DNA of 31,628 nucleotides, taken from VAZQ01 sp035693615. GTDB taxonomy: Bacteria > Pseudomonadota > Alphaproteobacteria > Rhizobiales > Xanthobacteraceae. This document shows, one piece after another, positions 8,892 through 16,150 of the stretch. Positions within the stretch are counted from its first letter, which is position 1; each line of letters begins with the position of its first letter. Under the pieces are notes generated by a model. It had not been told where the DNA came from and did no database searches. It worked only from the letters and a program-made list of their open reading frames with translations. The stretch covers positions 1 to 31,628 of the forward strand of contig DASSGH010000069.1 of the NCBI GenBank assembly GCA_035693615.1. Reading direction: 5' to 3'. The translations under genes were made by a program, and so were the position numbers.

Positions 8892-10373
8892 TCAACCACC
8901 GATCGCGTTGCGCAGCTTTGACTCGTCGATTCCGGCGCGGCGATCCAGGCTGGCCATGACCCGTCCTTGCCGTACGGCGAGCACGCGGTCGCACAAACGC
9001 GCGAGCTCGCCGAGATCGCTGGAATAGATCAAGGCGCCGCCGCCGCGCGCGACGACGTCGCCGATGAGTGCGTGGATCTGCGCCTTGGCCGCGACATCGA
9101 TGCCTTGGGTGGGATCGTCGAGCAGCAACACGGCCACTCGCCGCGCCAGCCATTTCGCCAGGATCACCTTCTGCTGATTTCCGCCGGAGAGCGCGCCGAC
9201 CTTCAGGCTGGGTTGGCGCGGACGAATGTCGACGAGCTCCATCACCTCCGCGACGATGCGGTCGCCGGCATCACGGTCGAGATAGCCCATGCGCGAGAGC
9301 GTATCGAGATTGGGAAGCAAGATGTTGTCCCGGACCGATTGATTCATAATGAGGCCAAGGGAGCGCTCGCCCGGCACCATGCCGATGCCGGCGGCGATGG
9401 CGTCGCGCGGACTGGCGAGGCGGCGCTGCTCGCCGGCGACCTCGACCCGCGCCGCCTCGTTCCCGGCGCCAAACAGGCCGCGCATCATCCGGTCCGTGCC
9501 ACTGCCGAGCAGGCCGGCCAATCCGACGACCTCGTGCGCGCGCAAGCGAAAATGCGTGGTCCCATCGGGTCGCGTGTCGAGCAGCGGATCGCCCCCGGCG
9601 AGCGAGGCGGTCACCGCCTGTTTCGCCGCGCCTCCGGTCATTGCCGCCGCGAGATCGTCTGCGGTGAAGGCGCCGCGAGTGGCGAGCGCGGCCACTCGTC
9701 CGTCGCGCAGCACGGTGCAGCGGTCGCCGATCGCGGCTACCTCGTCGAGGCGATGGGAAATATAGATGATGGCCGTGCCTTGGCGCTGCATGCGCGCGAG
9801 CACCGAAAAAAGCCGGGTAATTTCGCGCTGCTCCAGCGCCGCGGTCGGCTCGTCGAGGATGAAGACGCGGCAGCGTCGGCGCAGCGCCTTGGCAATGGCG
9901 ACGAGCTGCCGTTCCGCGAAACCGAGCGAGGCGACCGCTGCGCGCGGGTCCGGCGCGAAGTCGAGCTCGGCGAGCACCTCGCGCGCCTGCTCGTACATGC
10001 GCGTGCGATCGATCAACGCGAGCGGGCCGAAGCGCCGCACCGGAAGGTCGCCGAGCGCGATATTTTCCGCAATGGAGAGTGCCGGCACAAGCCGCAGCTC
10101 TTGCGGGATGGTCACGATGCCCGCGGCAATAGCGTCGCGCGGGCTCACAAAATGACGTTCCACGCCGTCGACGCGCACAACGCCGCGGTCGGGACGGTGG
10201 ACGCCGCCCAGGATCCGGATCAGGGTGGTTTTGCCCGCGCCGTTCTCTCCGACGACGGCGTGGATTTCGCCACACGCCACGGCGAAGTCGACGCCGTCAA
10301 GCGCGACCGTGGCGCCAAAGCGTTTGCTCACGCCCTCGGCGTTCACGGCCGGACGAGCCATTCGCGAATCCAT
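8892..10373 (-). CDS. RbsA-like double-domain ABC transporter ATPase
   Basis: This 493-residue protein has two nucleotide-binding domains. Domain 1 has Walker A GENGAGKTT (42-50) and Walker B VFILDEPTA (about 170-178). Its signature is the divergent LGFAERQLVAIAKAL rather than LSxGQ. Domain 2 has the degenerate Walker A typical of RbsA-type proteins (GLLGSGTDRM, 287-296), a canonical LSGGNQQKVILAKWL signature (395-409) and Walker B VLLLDDPTQGID. One fully active and one impaired ATP site is normal for this class. It energises the adjacent permease. The start is either ATG at 10373 or ATG at 10361; neither has a strong ribosome site. It follows the NicX-like gene by 39 bp. Confidence 0.9.
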   Translation of the reverse strand: MDSRMARPAVNAEGVSKRFGATVALDGVDFAVACGEIHAVVGENGAGKTTLIRILGGVHRPDRGVVRVDGVERHFVSPRDAIAAGIVTIPQELRLVPALSIAENIALGDLPVRRFGPLALIDRTRMYEQAREVLAELDFAPDPRAAVASLGFAERQLVAIAKALRRRCRVFILDEPTAALEQREITRLFSVLARMQRQGTAIIYISHRLDEVAAIGDRCTVLRDGRVAALATRGAFTADDLAAAMTGGAAKQAVTASLAGGDPLLDTRPDGTTHFRLRAHEVVGLAGLLGSGTDRMMRGLFGAGNEAARVEVAGEQRRLASPRDAIAAGIGMVPGERSLGLIMNQSVRDNILLPNLDTLSRMGYLDRDAGDRIVAEVMELVDIRPRQPSLKVGALSGGNQQKVILAKWLARRVAVLLLDDPTQGIDVAAKAQIHALIGDVVARGGGALIYSSDLGELARLCDRVLAVRQGRVMASLDRRAGIDESKLRNAIGG

Positions 10374-10412
10374 CCGCTATCACATCGCCGCGCGCCGGCG
10401 GCGGCGCTCCAT

Positions 10413-11474
10413 CTACCTCGGAACGAACGCCACCTGCATCTTCGGATCGGTTAGCTTGCCGCGCTCGATGATGACGTCGTTGTCGAGCGCGACCGTGCAG
10501 TCGCGCATCGGCACGTCGTAATGTCCCTTGGTGGTGCGCTTGCCGCCGCCCTGCGAGTTGGGGCCGGTCGAGAAGAGAAAGTTACCGGCGAAGCAGCGTG
10601 CGCCGGCGTGGTGACGCTTGGGATCGGCGCCATGCAGCGCCAGCGCGTCCCAGCGGCCCTGCGGGTTGAGCCCCCAGCCGAGATGCGAGATGGCGTGACC
10701 GTCGAGGTCCTCCGCATGCGCCTTGTTGCCCTCGAGCCAGTCATTCATGAGCTTGGCGTCGAGGCCGCCCTCGATGTTGCGGATGAAGCCGTCGCGGATG
10801 TCCAGCCGCACCTCGTCCTGCACGTAGCGGCAATAAGGAAGCACGACGATGTCGCCGGGTGCTAGCACCACGGTGCCGTTGGCAGAACCTTCGTTGGGGA
10901 AGGTGTGCACGTGCCCGGCGCCCCAGTGGTCGAAGCGGCCCGACAATTCCGCATACCCATATTGAATCATGGTCGGGTATTCGCCGAGCTTCACGGTCAG
11001 GTCGGTGCCGCCGGGCCGCGTGATGCGCATGGTCTTGGCCCGCTGAAGCCGGTCACCCGCGCAGATCACCGCCTGCTTGAGCCCGGGCGGCGCCATCAGC
11101 GTCTCGAGCTCATCGGGACCATCGATGACCATGAGCACCCGCGTGCCGGCCTCGCGTGCCTCCTTGAGCCAGCGCGTGAACAAGGGGATGTGCAGGCAGA
11201 CCAGCATGTCCGCCGCCTTGATCGCCTCGAGCGTACCTTTGCAGCGCCCGACCGTCTCCACGCCGACCTTGGTCCATGACGGCATAGCGTTGACGCACAT
11301 CTCGTACGCGTCGGCTCCGAAATCCTCCGCCGCCGCGAACGCCGCGGCGACGTAATCGCGCCGCGCGCCGAGATCGCTCAAGAGCACGATGGTCTCGCCC
11401 TTGCGCACGTTGCAAAGCTCGAATTCCTTGCGGAAGAGCATCGCCAGCTTGGCATGGTTCAACGCTTCGTGCAT
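10413..11474 (-). CDS. NicX-family 2,5-dihydroxypyridine 5,6-dioxygenase-like protein
   Basis: This 353-residue protein closely resembles NicX of nicotinate catabolism (about 350 residues), an Fe(II) dioxygenase with an M29-aminopeptidase-like fold that opens 2,5-dihydroxypyridine to N-formylmaleamate. Shared blocks include QYGYAELSGRFDHWGAG (171-187), FPNEGSANGTVVL (192-204), ISHLGWGLNPQGRWDAL (262-278), GNFLFSTGPN (297-306) and KGHYDVPMRDC (316-326). The metal ligands known for NicX correspond to His264, His318 and Asp320 here, all present. ATG at 11474 is preceded by AAGGAGGAG with a 5-7 base gap. No other nic pathway gene (deformylase, maleate isomerase, maleamate amidase) is in the window. 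A different amino- or hydroxy-aromatic substrate is therefore possible. Confidence 0.87.
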   Translation of the reverse strand: MHEALNHAKLAMLFRKEFELCNVRKGETIVLLSDLGARRDYVAAAFAAAEDFGADAYEMCVNAMPSWTKVGVETVGRCKGTLEAIKAADMLVCLHIPLFTRWLKEAREAGTRVLMVIDGPDELETLMAPPGLKQAVICAGDRLQRAKTMRITRPGGTDLTVKLGEYPTMIQYGYAELSGRFDHWGAGHVHTFPNEGSANGTVVLAPGDIVVLPYCRYVQDEVRLDIRDGFIRNIEGGLDAKLMNDWLEGNKAHAEDLDGHAISHLGWGLNPQGRWDALALHGADPKRHHAGARCFAGNFLFSTGPNSQGGGKRTTKGHYDVPMRDCTVALDNDVIIERGKLTDPKMQVAFVPR

Positions 11475-11526
11475 CTGGCTCCTCCTTGACTGGATTTTGC
11501 ACGGCATCCGTTGGTGACAAGAGGCC

Positions 11527-13872
11527 CTATTCCGCCGCCTCCTTCCAGGTGTCGCGATGGGTTTTCGGCTTCGCCTTGAGGCGCAGCTCTCGCCACTCCT
11601 CGCGGTCGCGCGCGCTGTTGCGGAAAAGTTGCTCCTTGCCGGCGAGGTATTGCGGCGGGCAATGGATCGCGTTCGCGCCATACCAGGCCGCCGCCTTCAT
11701 GCTGAAATAGGGATCGGTGAGGTGCGGGCGCGCCAGAGCCACGAGATCGGCGCGGCCCGCAGCGATGATGGTATTGACCTGATCGGCGGTCGTGATCGCA
11801 CCGACGCACATGGTGGCAAGCGTGGCCTCGTTGCGGATCTGATCGGAGAACGGCGTCTGGAACATGCGGCCGAAGACGGGCTGCGCGTCCGGCACCGTCT
11901 GCCCGGTAGAGACGTCGATGAGATCGCAACCGACCGCTGCGAAAGCGCGCGCGACCTCGACCGCGTCGTCGCCGGTCAGTCCGCCGTCCAGCCAGTCGGT
12001 CGCCGAGATACGCACCGACATCGGCTTCTCCTCCGGCCAGGCTGCGCGCATCGCGCGAAACACCTCGAGCGGGAAGCGCAAGCGGTTCTCTAGCGTGCCC
12101 CCATATTCGTCGCGGCGCGTGTTGGTGAGCGGCGAAATGAAGCTCGCCAGGAGATAACCGTGCGCCGCGTGCATCTCCAGCATGTCGAAGCCGGCGCGAT
12201 GCCCGCGCTTGCTCGCCGCGGCGAAGTCGGCGATCACCTCCTCCATATCGGCGCGTGTCATCTCGCGCGGGACCGCGCTGTGCGGGAAATAAGGCAACGG
12301 CGAAGCCGACATGATCGGCCAGCCTGCCTCCTCCAGCGGCTCGTCGATGCCCTCCCACATCAACTTGGTCGCGCCTTTGCGGCCGGCGTGGCCGAGCTGC
12401 AGGCAGAACTTGGTCTTCGACTGCGTGTGCACGAAATCGACGATGCGCTTCCACGCTGCTTCATGCGCGTCGTTGTAGATGCCGGCACAGCCGGGAGAGA
12501 TGCGCGCCTGCGCCGACACGTCGGTCATCTCGGTGAACATCAAGCCCGCCCCGCCGAGGGCGCGCGAGCCGTAGTGCACGAGGTGCCAGTCGTTGGGCAT
12601 GCCGTCCTGCGACGAGTATTGGCACATCGGCGACACCACCACCCGGTTCTCGAGCGCAAGCCCGCGCAGGCGGAACGGCTGGAACATGGGAGCGACCGGT
12701 TCGGATGTCTCGACGTCGAAACCGAGCGCGCGGGTGTCGCGGGCGACCAGGCGATCGGCGCTTTTGACGAATTCCGGCGCGCGCAGCGCGAGGTTGTCGT
12801 AGGTAATCGCCTTGGAGCGCGTCATCAGGCCGAAAGCAAAGCGTGTCGGATCCATGTTCCAGAACCGATCGACATGCTCGAACCAGACGAGCGAGACGTC
12901 GGCGGAGTGCTGCGTCTTCTCCACCTCCCCGCGCCGGCGAGCTTCGAATTCGCTGAGCGCCGCCGCCACGTCCCGCCCGCCGGTCGATCGGAGCGCCTCG
13001 TAAAGCGCGATCCCGTCCTCCATCGCGAGCTTGGTGCCTGAGCCGATGGAGAAATGTGCGGTCGCCTTGGCGTCGCCGATCAGCACCATGTTGTCGGCGA
13101 CCCAGCGCTCGCAGCGGATGGTCGGGAAATTGCGCCAGATCGAGCGATTGGTGATCAGCCGGTGCCCTTGCAGCTCCTGCGCGAACAAGCCTTCGGCGAA
13201 ACGCGCGGACGCGGCTTCGTCGAGCTTGTCGAGGCCGGCGCGGGCGAAGGTCTGCGGATCGGTCTCGACGATCCAGGTCGAGCGCTGCGGCTCGTATTGA
13301 TAGCAATGGCCGATGAAGATGCCGTGCGCGGTCTCGCGGAAGAAGAAGGTGAAGGCATCGAACGGCCGGGTCGATCCCATCCAGGAAAACCAGTTCGGCC
13401 GCAGATCGACGCGCGGCCTAAATCGATCGGCGAAAGCTTCGCGCACACGGGAATTGATGCCGTCGGCGACCACCACGAGGTCGGCGTCGCGGATCGCGGG
13501 ATCGAGCGGCGAGATCTCCCGCTGGTACTCGATGCCGACGCCGAGCGCGCGCGCGCGCCGGCCCAGGATCTTGAGCAGCTTCGCGCGCGAGCAGCCGCAG
13601 AATCCGTTGCCGCCGATGCGGTGGCTCGTACCGCGGAAATGGATCTCGATGTCATCCCAATAGGCGAAGTGGCCGACGATCGCGCGATAGCTCTCAGGGT
13701 CGTAGGTCTCGAACGTGTCGAGGGTCTCGTCGGAAAAGACGACGCCGAAGCCGAAGGTGTCGTCGGGCCGGTTGCGCTCGAACACGGTGATGCGCAGGTG
13801 CGGCCAGGTCTTCTTCGCGAGAATCGCGAAATAGAGGCCGGCCGGGCCAGCGCCGATCACGTGAACCTTCAT
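11527..13872 (-). CDS. 2-aminobenzoyl-CoA monooxygenase/reductase (salicylyl-CoA 5-hydroxylase/OYE fusion)
   Basis: This 781-residue natural fusion has an FAD aromatic hydroxylase at about residues 1-385, with GAGPAGLYFA near the N-terminus, LVVVADGINSRVR at 132-144 and IGDAKATAHFSIGSG at 265-279. An Old Yellow Enzyme reductase follows at about 396-770, with VVVSPMCQYS, QLGHAGRKG (492-500) and a HAAHGYLLASFISPLTN segment. This layout and size match 2-aminobenzoyl-CoA monooxygenase/reductase of aerobic anthranilate metabolism, which hydroxylates C5 of the CoA-bound ring and then reduces it. Homologues are often named salicylyl-CoA 5-hydroxylase. It is the first gene of the minus-strand unit, divergent from the CoA-pathway operon. 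Whether the substrate is the amino or the hydroxy compound is not decided by sequence. Confidence 0.9.
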   Translation of the reverse strand: MKVHVIGAGPAGLYFAILAKKTWPHLRITVFERNRPDDTFGFGVVFSDETLDTFETYDPESYRAIVGHFAYWDDIEIHFRGTSHRIGGNGFCGCSRAKLLKILGRRARALGVGIEYQREISPLDPAIRDADLVVVADGINSRVREAFADRFRPRVDLRPNWFSWMGSTRPFDAFTFFFRETAHGIFIGHCYQYEPQRSTWIVETDPQTFARAGLDKLDEAASARFAEGLFAQELQGHRLITNRSIWRNFPTIRCERWVADNMVLIGDAKATAHFSIGSGTKLAMEDGIALYEALRSTGGRDVAAALSEFEARRRGEVEKTQHSADVSLVWFEHVDRFWNMDPTRFAFGLMTRSKAITYDNLALRAPEFVKSADRLVARDTRALGFDVETSEPVAPMFQPFRLRGLALENRVVVSPMCQYSSQDGMPNDWHLVHYGSRALGGAGLMFTEMTDVSAQARISPGCAGIYNDAHEAAWKRIVDFVHTQSKTKFCLQLGHAGRKGATKLMWEGIDEPLEEAGWPIMSASPLPYFPHSAVPREMTRADMEEVIADFAAASKRGHRAGFDMLEMHAAHGYLLASFISPLTNTRRDEYGGTLENRLRFPLEVFRAMRAAWPEEKPMSVRISATDWLDGGLTGDDAVEVARAFAAVGCDLIDVSTGQTVPDAQPVFGRMFQTPFSDQIRNEATLATMCVGAITTADQVNTIIAAGRADLVALARPHLTDPYFSMKAAAWYGANAIHCPPQYLAGKEQLFRNSARDREEWRELRLKAKPKTHRDTWKEAAE

Positions 13873-13929
13873 GCGCGCCTCGAGCGCTTGCCTTGCGTGG
13901 TCCGGGCGAGCCCCGGCCGCGCAAAATAC

Positions 13930-13946
13930 TTTAAGCCTAAAATATC
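13930..13946. promoter_or_regulatory. Putative operator copy 1 (TTTAAGCCTAAAATATC)
   Basis: This 17-base sequence recurs exactly at 13975-13991. Its first 12 bases, TTTAAGCCTAAA, are a near palindrome (reverse complement TTTAGGCTTAAA). It lies in the divergent gap between the fused hydroxylase and the SDR gene, 58 bp from the hydroxylase ATG. A MarR regulator is encoded in the plus-strand operon, so this is a candidate MarR site. Confidence 0.6.
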
Positions 13947-13959
13947 CCCGCCGGCAAGC

Positions 13960-13971
13960 TTGAAGCTTGAA
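13960..13971. promoter_or_regulatory. Putative degenerate operator between the two exact copies
   Basis: TTGAAGCTTGAA shares the TT-x-AAGC-x(2)-x-AA pattern of the flanking 12-base semi-palindromes and has a perfect AAGCTT core. Its centre is 30 bases from copy 1 and 15 bases from copy 2, suggesting an array rather than chance AT-richness. This is weaker evidence than for the exact copies. Confidence 0.35.
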
Positions 13972-13974
13972 AAT

Positions 13975-13991
13975 TTTAAGCCTAAAATATC
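13975..13991. promoter_or_regulatory. Putative operator copy 2 (TTTAAGCCTAAAATATC)
   Basis: Exact second copy of the 17-base sequence, starting 45 bases after the first and in the same orientation, 49 bases before the SDR ATG. It is preceded by an AT-rich GAAAATTTTAAG stretch that could also contain a -10 region. It is a candidate binding site for the co-located MarR protein controlling both divergent operons. Confidence 0.6.
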
Positions 13992-14039
13992 TTCGGGAGT
14001 CCCGACCGGGCTTTTTGCCCTCGGGCCCGGTGCATCGAG

Positions 14040-14807
14040 ATGGACGCGATGGCGCTCGCCAACACGCATGCTTTCGTCACCGGCGGCGGCCGCGGTATCG
14101 GCCGCGCGGTTGCCGCGGCGCTTGCCCGCGCCGGCGCCATCGTGACCGTGATTGGCCGCACCGAGGCGCCGCTGCAGGCGGCCGTGGCCGCGGGCGACGC
14201 CGCCGGATGCGCGGTCGCCGACGTCACCGATCCGGCCGAGGTACAGCGCCAGGTCACGGCCGCCGAGGCGGCGCGCGGCCCGATCGCCATCCTCGTCAAC
14301 AACGCCGGCTCCGCCGCGACCGGTCCCTTCGTCAAGGCCGATGCATCGGTGTTCCGCGCCATGTGGGACGTCCACGTCATGGGCCCGGTCTACGCCACGC
14401 AGGCGGTGTTGCCGGGCATGATCGCGCGCGGCTTCGGCCGCATCGTCAATGTGGCCTCGACCGCGGGGCTGCGGGGATATGCCTATGTCACGGCCTATTG
14501 CGCGGCAAAACACGCGCTCGTCGGCTTGACGCGCGCGCTCGCTGCCGAGACCGCGGCCTGCGGGGTCACCGTCAACGCGGTCTGCCCCGGCTATACCGAC
14601 ACCGATCTCGTGCGCGACAGCATCCGCCGCGTTGCCGCCAAGACCGGCCGCGCGCAGGCGGAGGTGCTCGCCGAATACGAGCGCGACGCGCCAATCGGCC
14701 GGCTGATCCGGCCGGAGGAAGTCGCTGCCGCCGTGCTCTATCTTTGCTCGCCGGAGGCCGCGGCGGTCACCGGCACGACGCTCGCCATCGCGGGGGGTGA
14801 GATGTGA
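14040..14807 (+). CDS. SDR-family 3-hydroxyacyl-CoA dehydrogenase-like oxidoreductase
   Basis: This 255-residue classical short-chain dehydrogenase has a TGGGRGIGRA cofactor motif (14-23), NNAG (87-90), a catalytic serine near 140 (NVAST), and Tyr153/Lys157 in TAYCAAKHAL. The basic residue of IGRTEAP after beta-strand 2 hints at NADP or mixed cofactor use. It is the first gene of the plus-strand CoA-pathway operon and overlaps the MarR start. In known 2-aminobenzoyl-CoA clusters a dehydrogenase of this kind is thought to oxidise a ring hydroxyl or a beta-hydroxyacyl-CoA intermediate. That role is inferred from neighbours. An alternative ATG lies at 14049; neither has a strong ribosome site. 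Confidence 0.87.
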   Translation: MDAMALANTHAFVTGGGRGIGRAVAAALARAGAIVTVIGRTEAPLQAAVAAGDAAGCAVADVTDPAEVQRQVTAAEAARGPIAILVNNAGSAATGPFVKADASVFRAMWDVHVMGPVYATQAVLPGMIARGFGRIVNVASTAGLRGYAYVTAYCAAKHALVGLTRALAAETAACGVTVNAVCPGYTDTDLVRDSIRRVAAKTGRAQAEVLAEYERDAPIGRLIRPEEVAAAVLYLCSPEAAAVTGTTLAIAGGEM

Positions 14808-15319
14808 TGCAAGAGCGCGCCGCACCTCTCGATGCGGAGACCAAGGTCGCTGAACGGCCGCACGATCACAAGGACGAGCTGCGTCTGTGGCTGCGGCTGT
14901 TCGCGTGCAAGGAGGTGATCGAGGGCGAAGTGCGTCGGCGGCTGCGCCACAGCTTCGACGTCACGCTGCCGCGCTTCGATCTGATGGCGCAGCTCTATCG
15001 GGCGCCCAAGGCGATGACGCTCGGCGAGTTGTCGCAGCGCATGATGGTCTCGAATGGCAACGTCACCGGACTGGTCGACCGACTGCTCGAGCAAGGCCTC
15101 ATCAGCCGCCGGCCCTCGCCCAAAGACCGCCGCGCGCAGCTCGTGAGTTTGACCGCCGAGGGGCGGCGCTTCTTCCGCGCAATGGCGCGCGCGAACGGCG
15201 ACTGGATCGCCGACATGCTGACCGATCTCTCCGGCGACGAGATCGAAACGCTGATGCGGCTCCTGGCCAAGACTAAGGCCTCGGCGCGCAAGGCGATCGG
15301 CAACGGAGTGCCGCGATGA
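14807..15319 (+). CDS. MarR-family transcriptional regulator
   Basis: This 170-residue protein has a winged helix-turn-helix at about 60-130: MTLGELSQRMMVSNGNVTGL is the helix-turn-helix, and SPKDRRAQLVSLTAEG is the wing with the conserved D-x-R-R residues. ATG at 14807 overlaps the SDR stop and has a GGGGGGTGAG site 5 bases upstream; a GTG at 14804 is the alternative. MarR proteins in aromatic operons typically repress until an aroyl-CoA or free acid binds. This one probably controls its own operon and the divergent hydroxylase operon through the repeats at 13930-13991. The stop overlaps the next start by ATGA, implying translational coupling. Confidence 0.9.
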   Translation: MQERAAPLDAETKVAERPHDHKDELRLWLRLFACKEVIEGEVRRRLRHSFDVTLPRFDLMAQLYRAPKAMTLGELSQRMMVSNGNVTGLVDRLLEQGLISRRPSPKDRRAQLVSLTAEGRRFFRAMARANGDWIADMLTDLSGDEIETLMRLLAKTKASARKAIGNGVPR

Positions 15320-16149
15320 GCACAGCCAATCCGGTCACGCTGCCGCTTGCCGCCTATAAGGCCCGCCATATTCGCCTTGCCGTCGACGGCAAGGTCGCCA
15401 CCATCACCCTCGACCGGCCGGATAAGAAGAATCCGCTCACCTTCGACAGTTACGCGGAACTCGCCGATCTGTTTCGCGCGGCGGCGAAGGAAAAGGCGGT
15501 TAAAGCGTTCGTCGTCACCGGCGCCGGCGGGAATTTCTGCTCCGGCGGCGACGTGTTCGAAATCATCAAGCCGCTCGTCGAGATGCAAACGCGGGAGCTC
15601 CTCGACTTCACCCGCATGACCGGCGAGGTGATCAAGGCGATGCGCGCCTGTCCGCAACCGGTTATCGCCGCGGTCGACGGCGTGTGCGCGGGCGCGGGCG
15701 CGATTCTGGCGATGGCCTGCGACATCCGGCTGGGAACGCCGGGGGCCAAGGTGGCGTTTCTGTTCAACCGTGTGGGTCTCGCCGGCTGCGACATGGGTGC
15801 CTGCGCGATCCTACCGCGGATCCTCGGCGCGGGCCGCGCGGCCGAGTTGCTTTATACCGGCCGCGTGCTCGGCGGCGAGGAGGCGGAACGCTGGGGCTTC
15901 TTCAATCGGCTCGCGACCGCCGATACGGTCCTCGCCCAGGCGCAGCAGCTCGCCGCCGAGCTCGCGGCAGGGCCCACATTCGCGAACGCCATGACCAAGC
16001 GCATGCTCGACATGGAATGGGCGATGTCGGTCGAGACCGCCATCGAGGCCGAGGCGGTCGCCCAGGCGCTGTGCATGGAGACCGAGGATTTTGCGCGCGC
16101 GTTCCGCGCCTTCGCCGCCAAGCAGAAGCCGATCTTCGAGGGCAATTGA
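15316..16149 (+). CDS. Enoyl-CoA hydratase/isomerase-family protein
   Basis: This 277-residue crotonase-fold protein has a long N-terminus before ITLDRPDKKNPLTF. Its oxyanion-hole elements are FCSGGDVFE (74-82) and VCAGAGAILAMACD (123-136). Both glutamates of classical hydratases are absent: the positions read Ile130 and Arg152 (FNRVGLAG). A GCDMGACAILPR block (158-169) supplies Asp159 as a likely alternative acid-base residue. It may therefore hydrate, isomerise or hydrolyse a ring-derived enoyl-CoA rather than a fatty enoyl-CoA. The start ATG overlaps the MarR stop by four bases, and the acyl-CoA dehydrogenase begins one base after its stop. Confidence 0.88.
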   Translation: MSTANPVTLPLAAYKARHIRLAVDGKVATITLDRPDKKNPLTFDSYAELADLFRAAAKEKAVKAFVVTGAGGNFCSGGDVFEIIKPLVEMQTRELLDFTRMTGEVIKAMRACPQPVIAAVDGVCAGAGAILAMACDIRLGTPGAKVAFLFNRVGLAGCDMGACAILPRILGAGRAAELLYTGRVLGGEEAERWGFFNRLATADTVLAQAQQLAAELAAGPTFANAMTKRMLDMEWAMSVETAIEAEAVAQALCMETEDFARAFRAFAAKQKPIFEGN

Positions 16150-16150
16150 C

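Noticed and set aside
11459..12454. Second minus-strand frame over the Old Yellow Enzyme domain, which could suggest a split gene
   Set aside because: The fused 781-residue frame is continuous with all motifs intact, so no frameshift or separate gene is needed.
14783..14810. MarR start at GTG 14804
   Set aside because: ATG 14807 has better spacing to the GGGGGGTGAG site. The difference is one residue and does not affect the call.
16091..16150. Upstream extension of the acyl-CoA dehydrogenase into the hydratase gene
   Set aside because: The residues are arginine/serine-rich shadow sequence. ATG at 16151 has a ribosome site and family homology.
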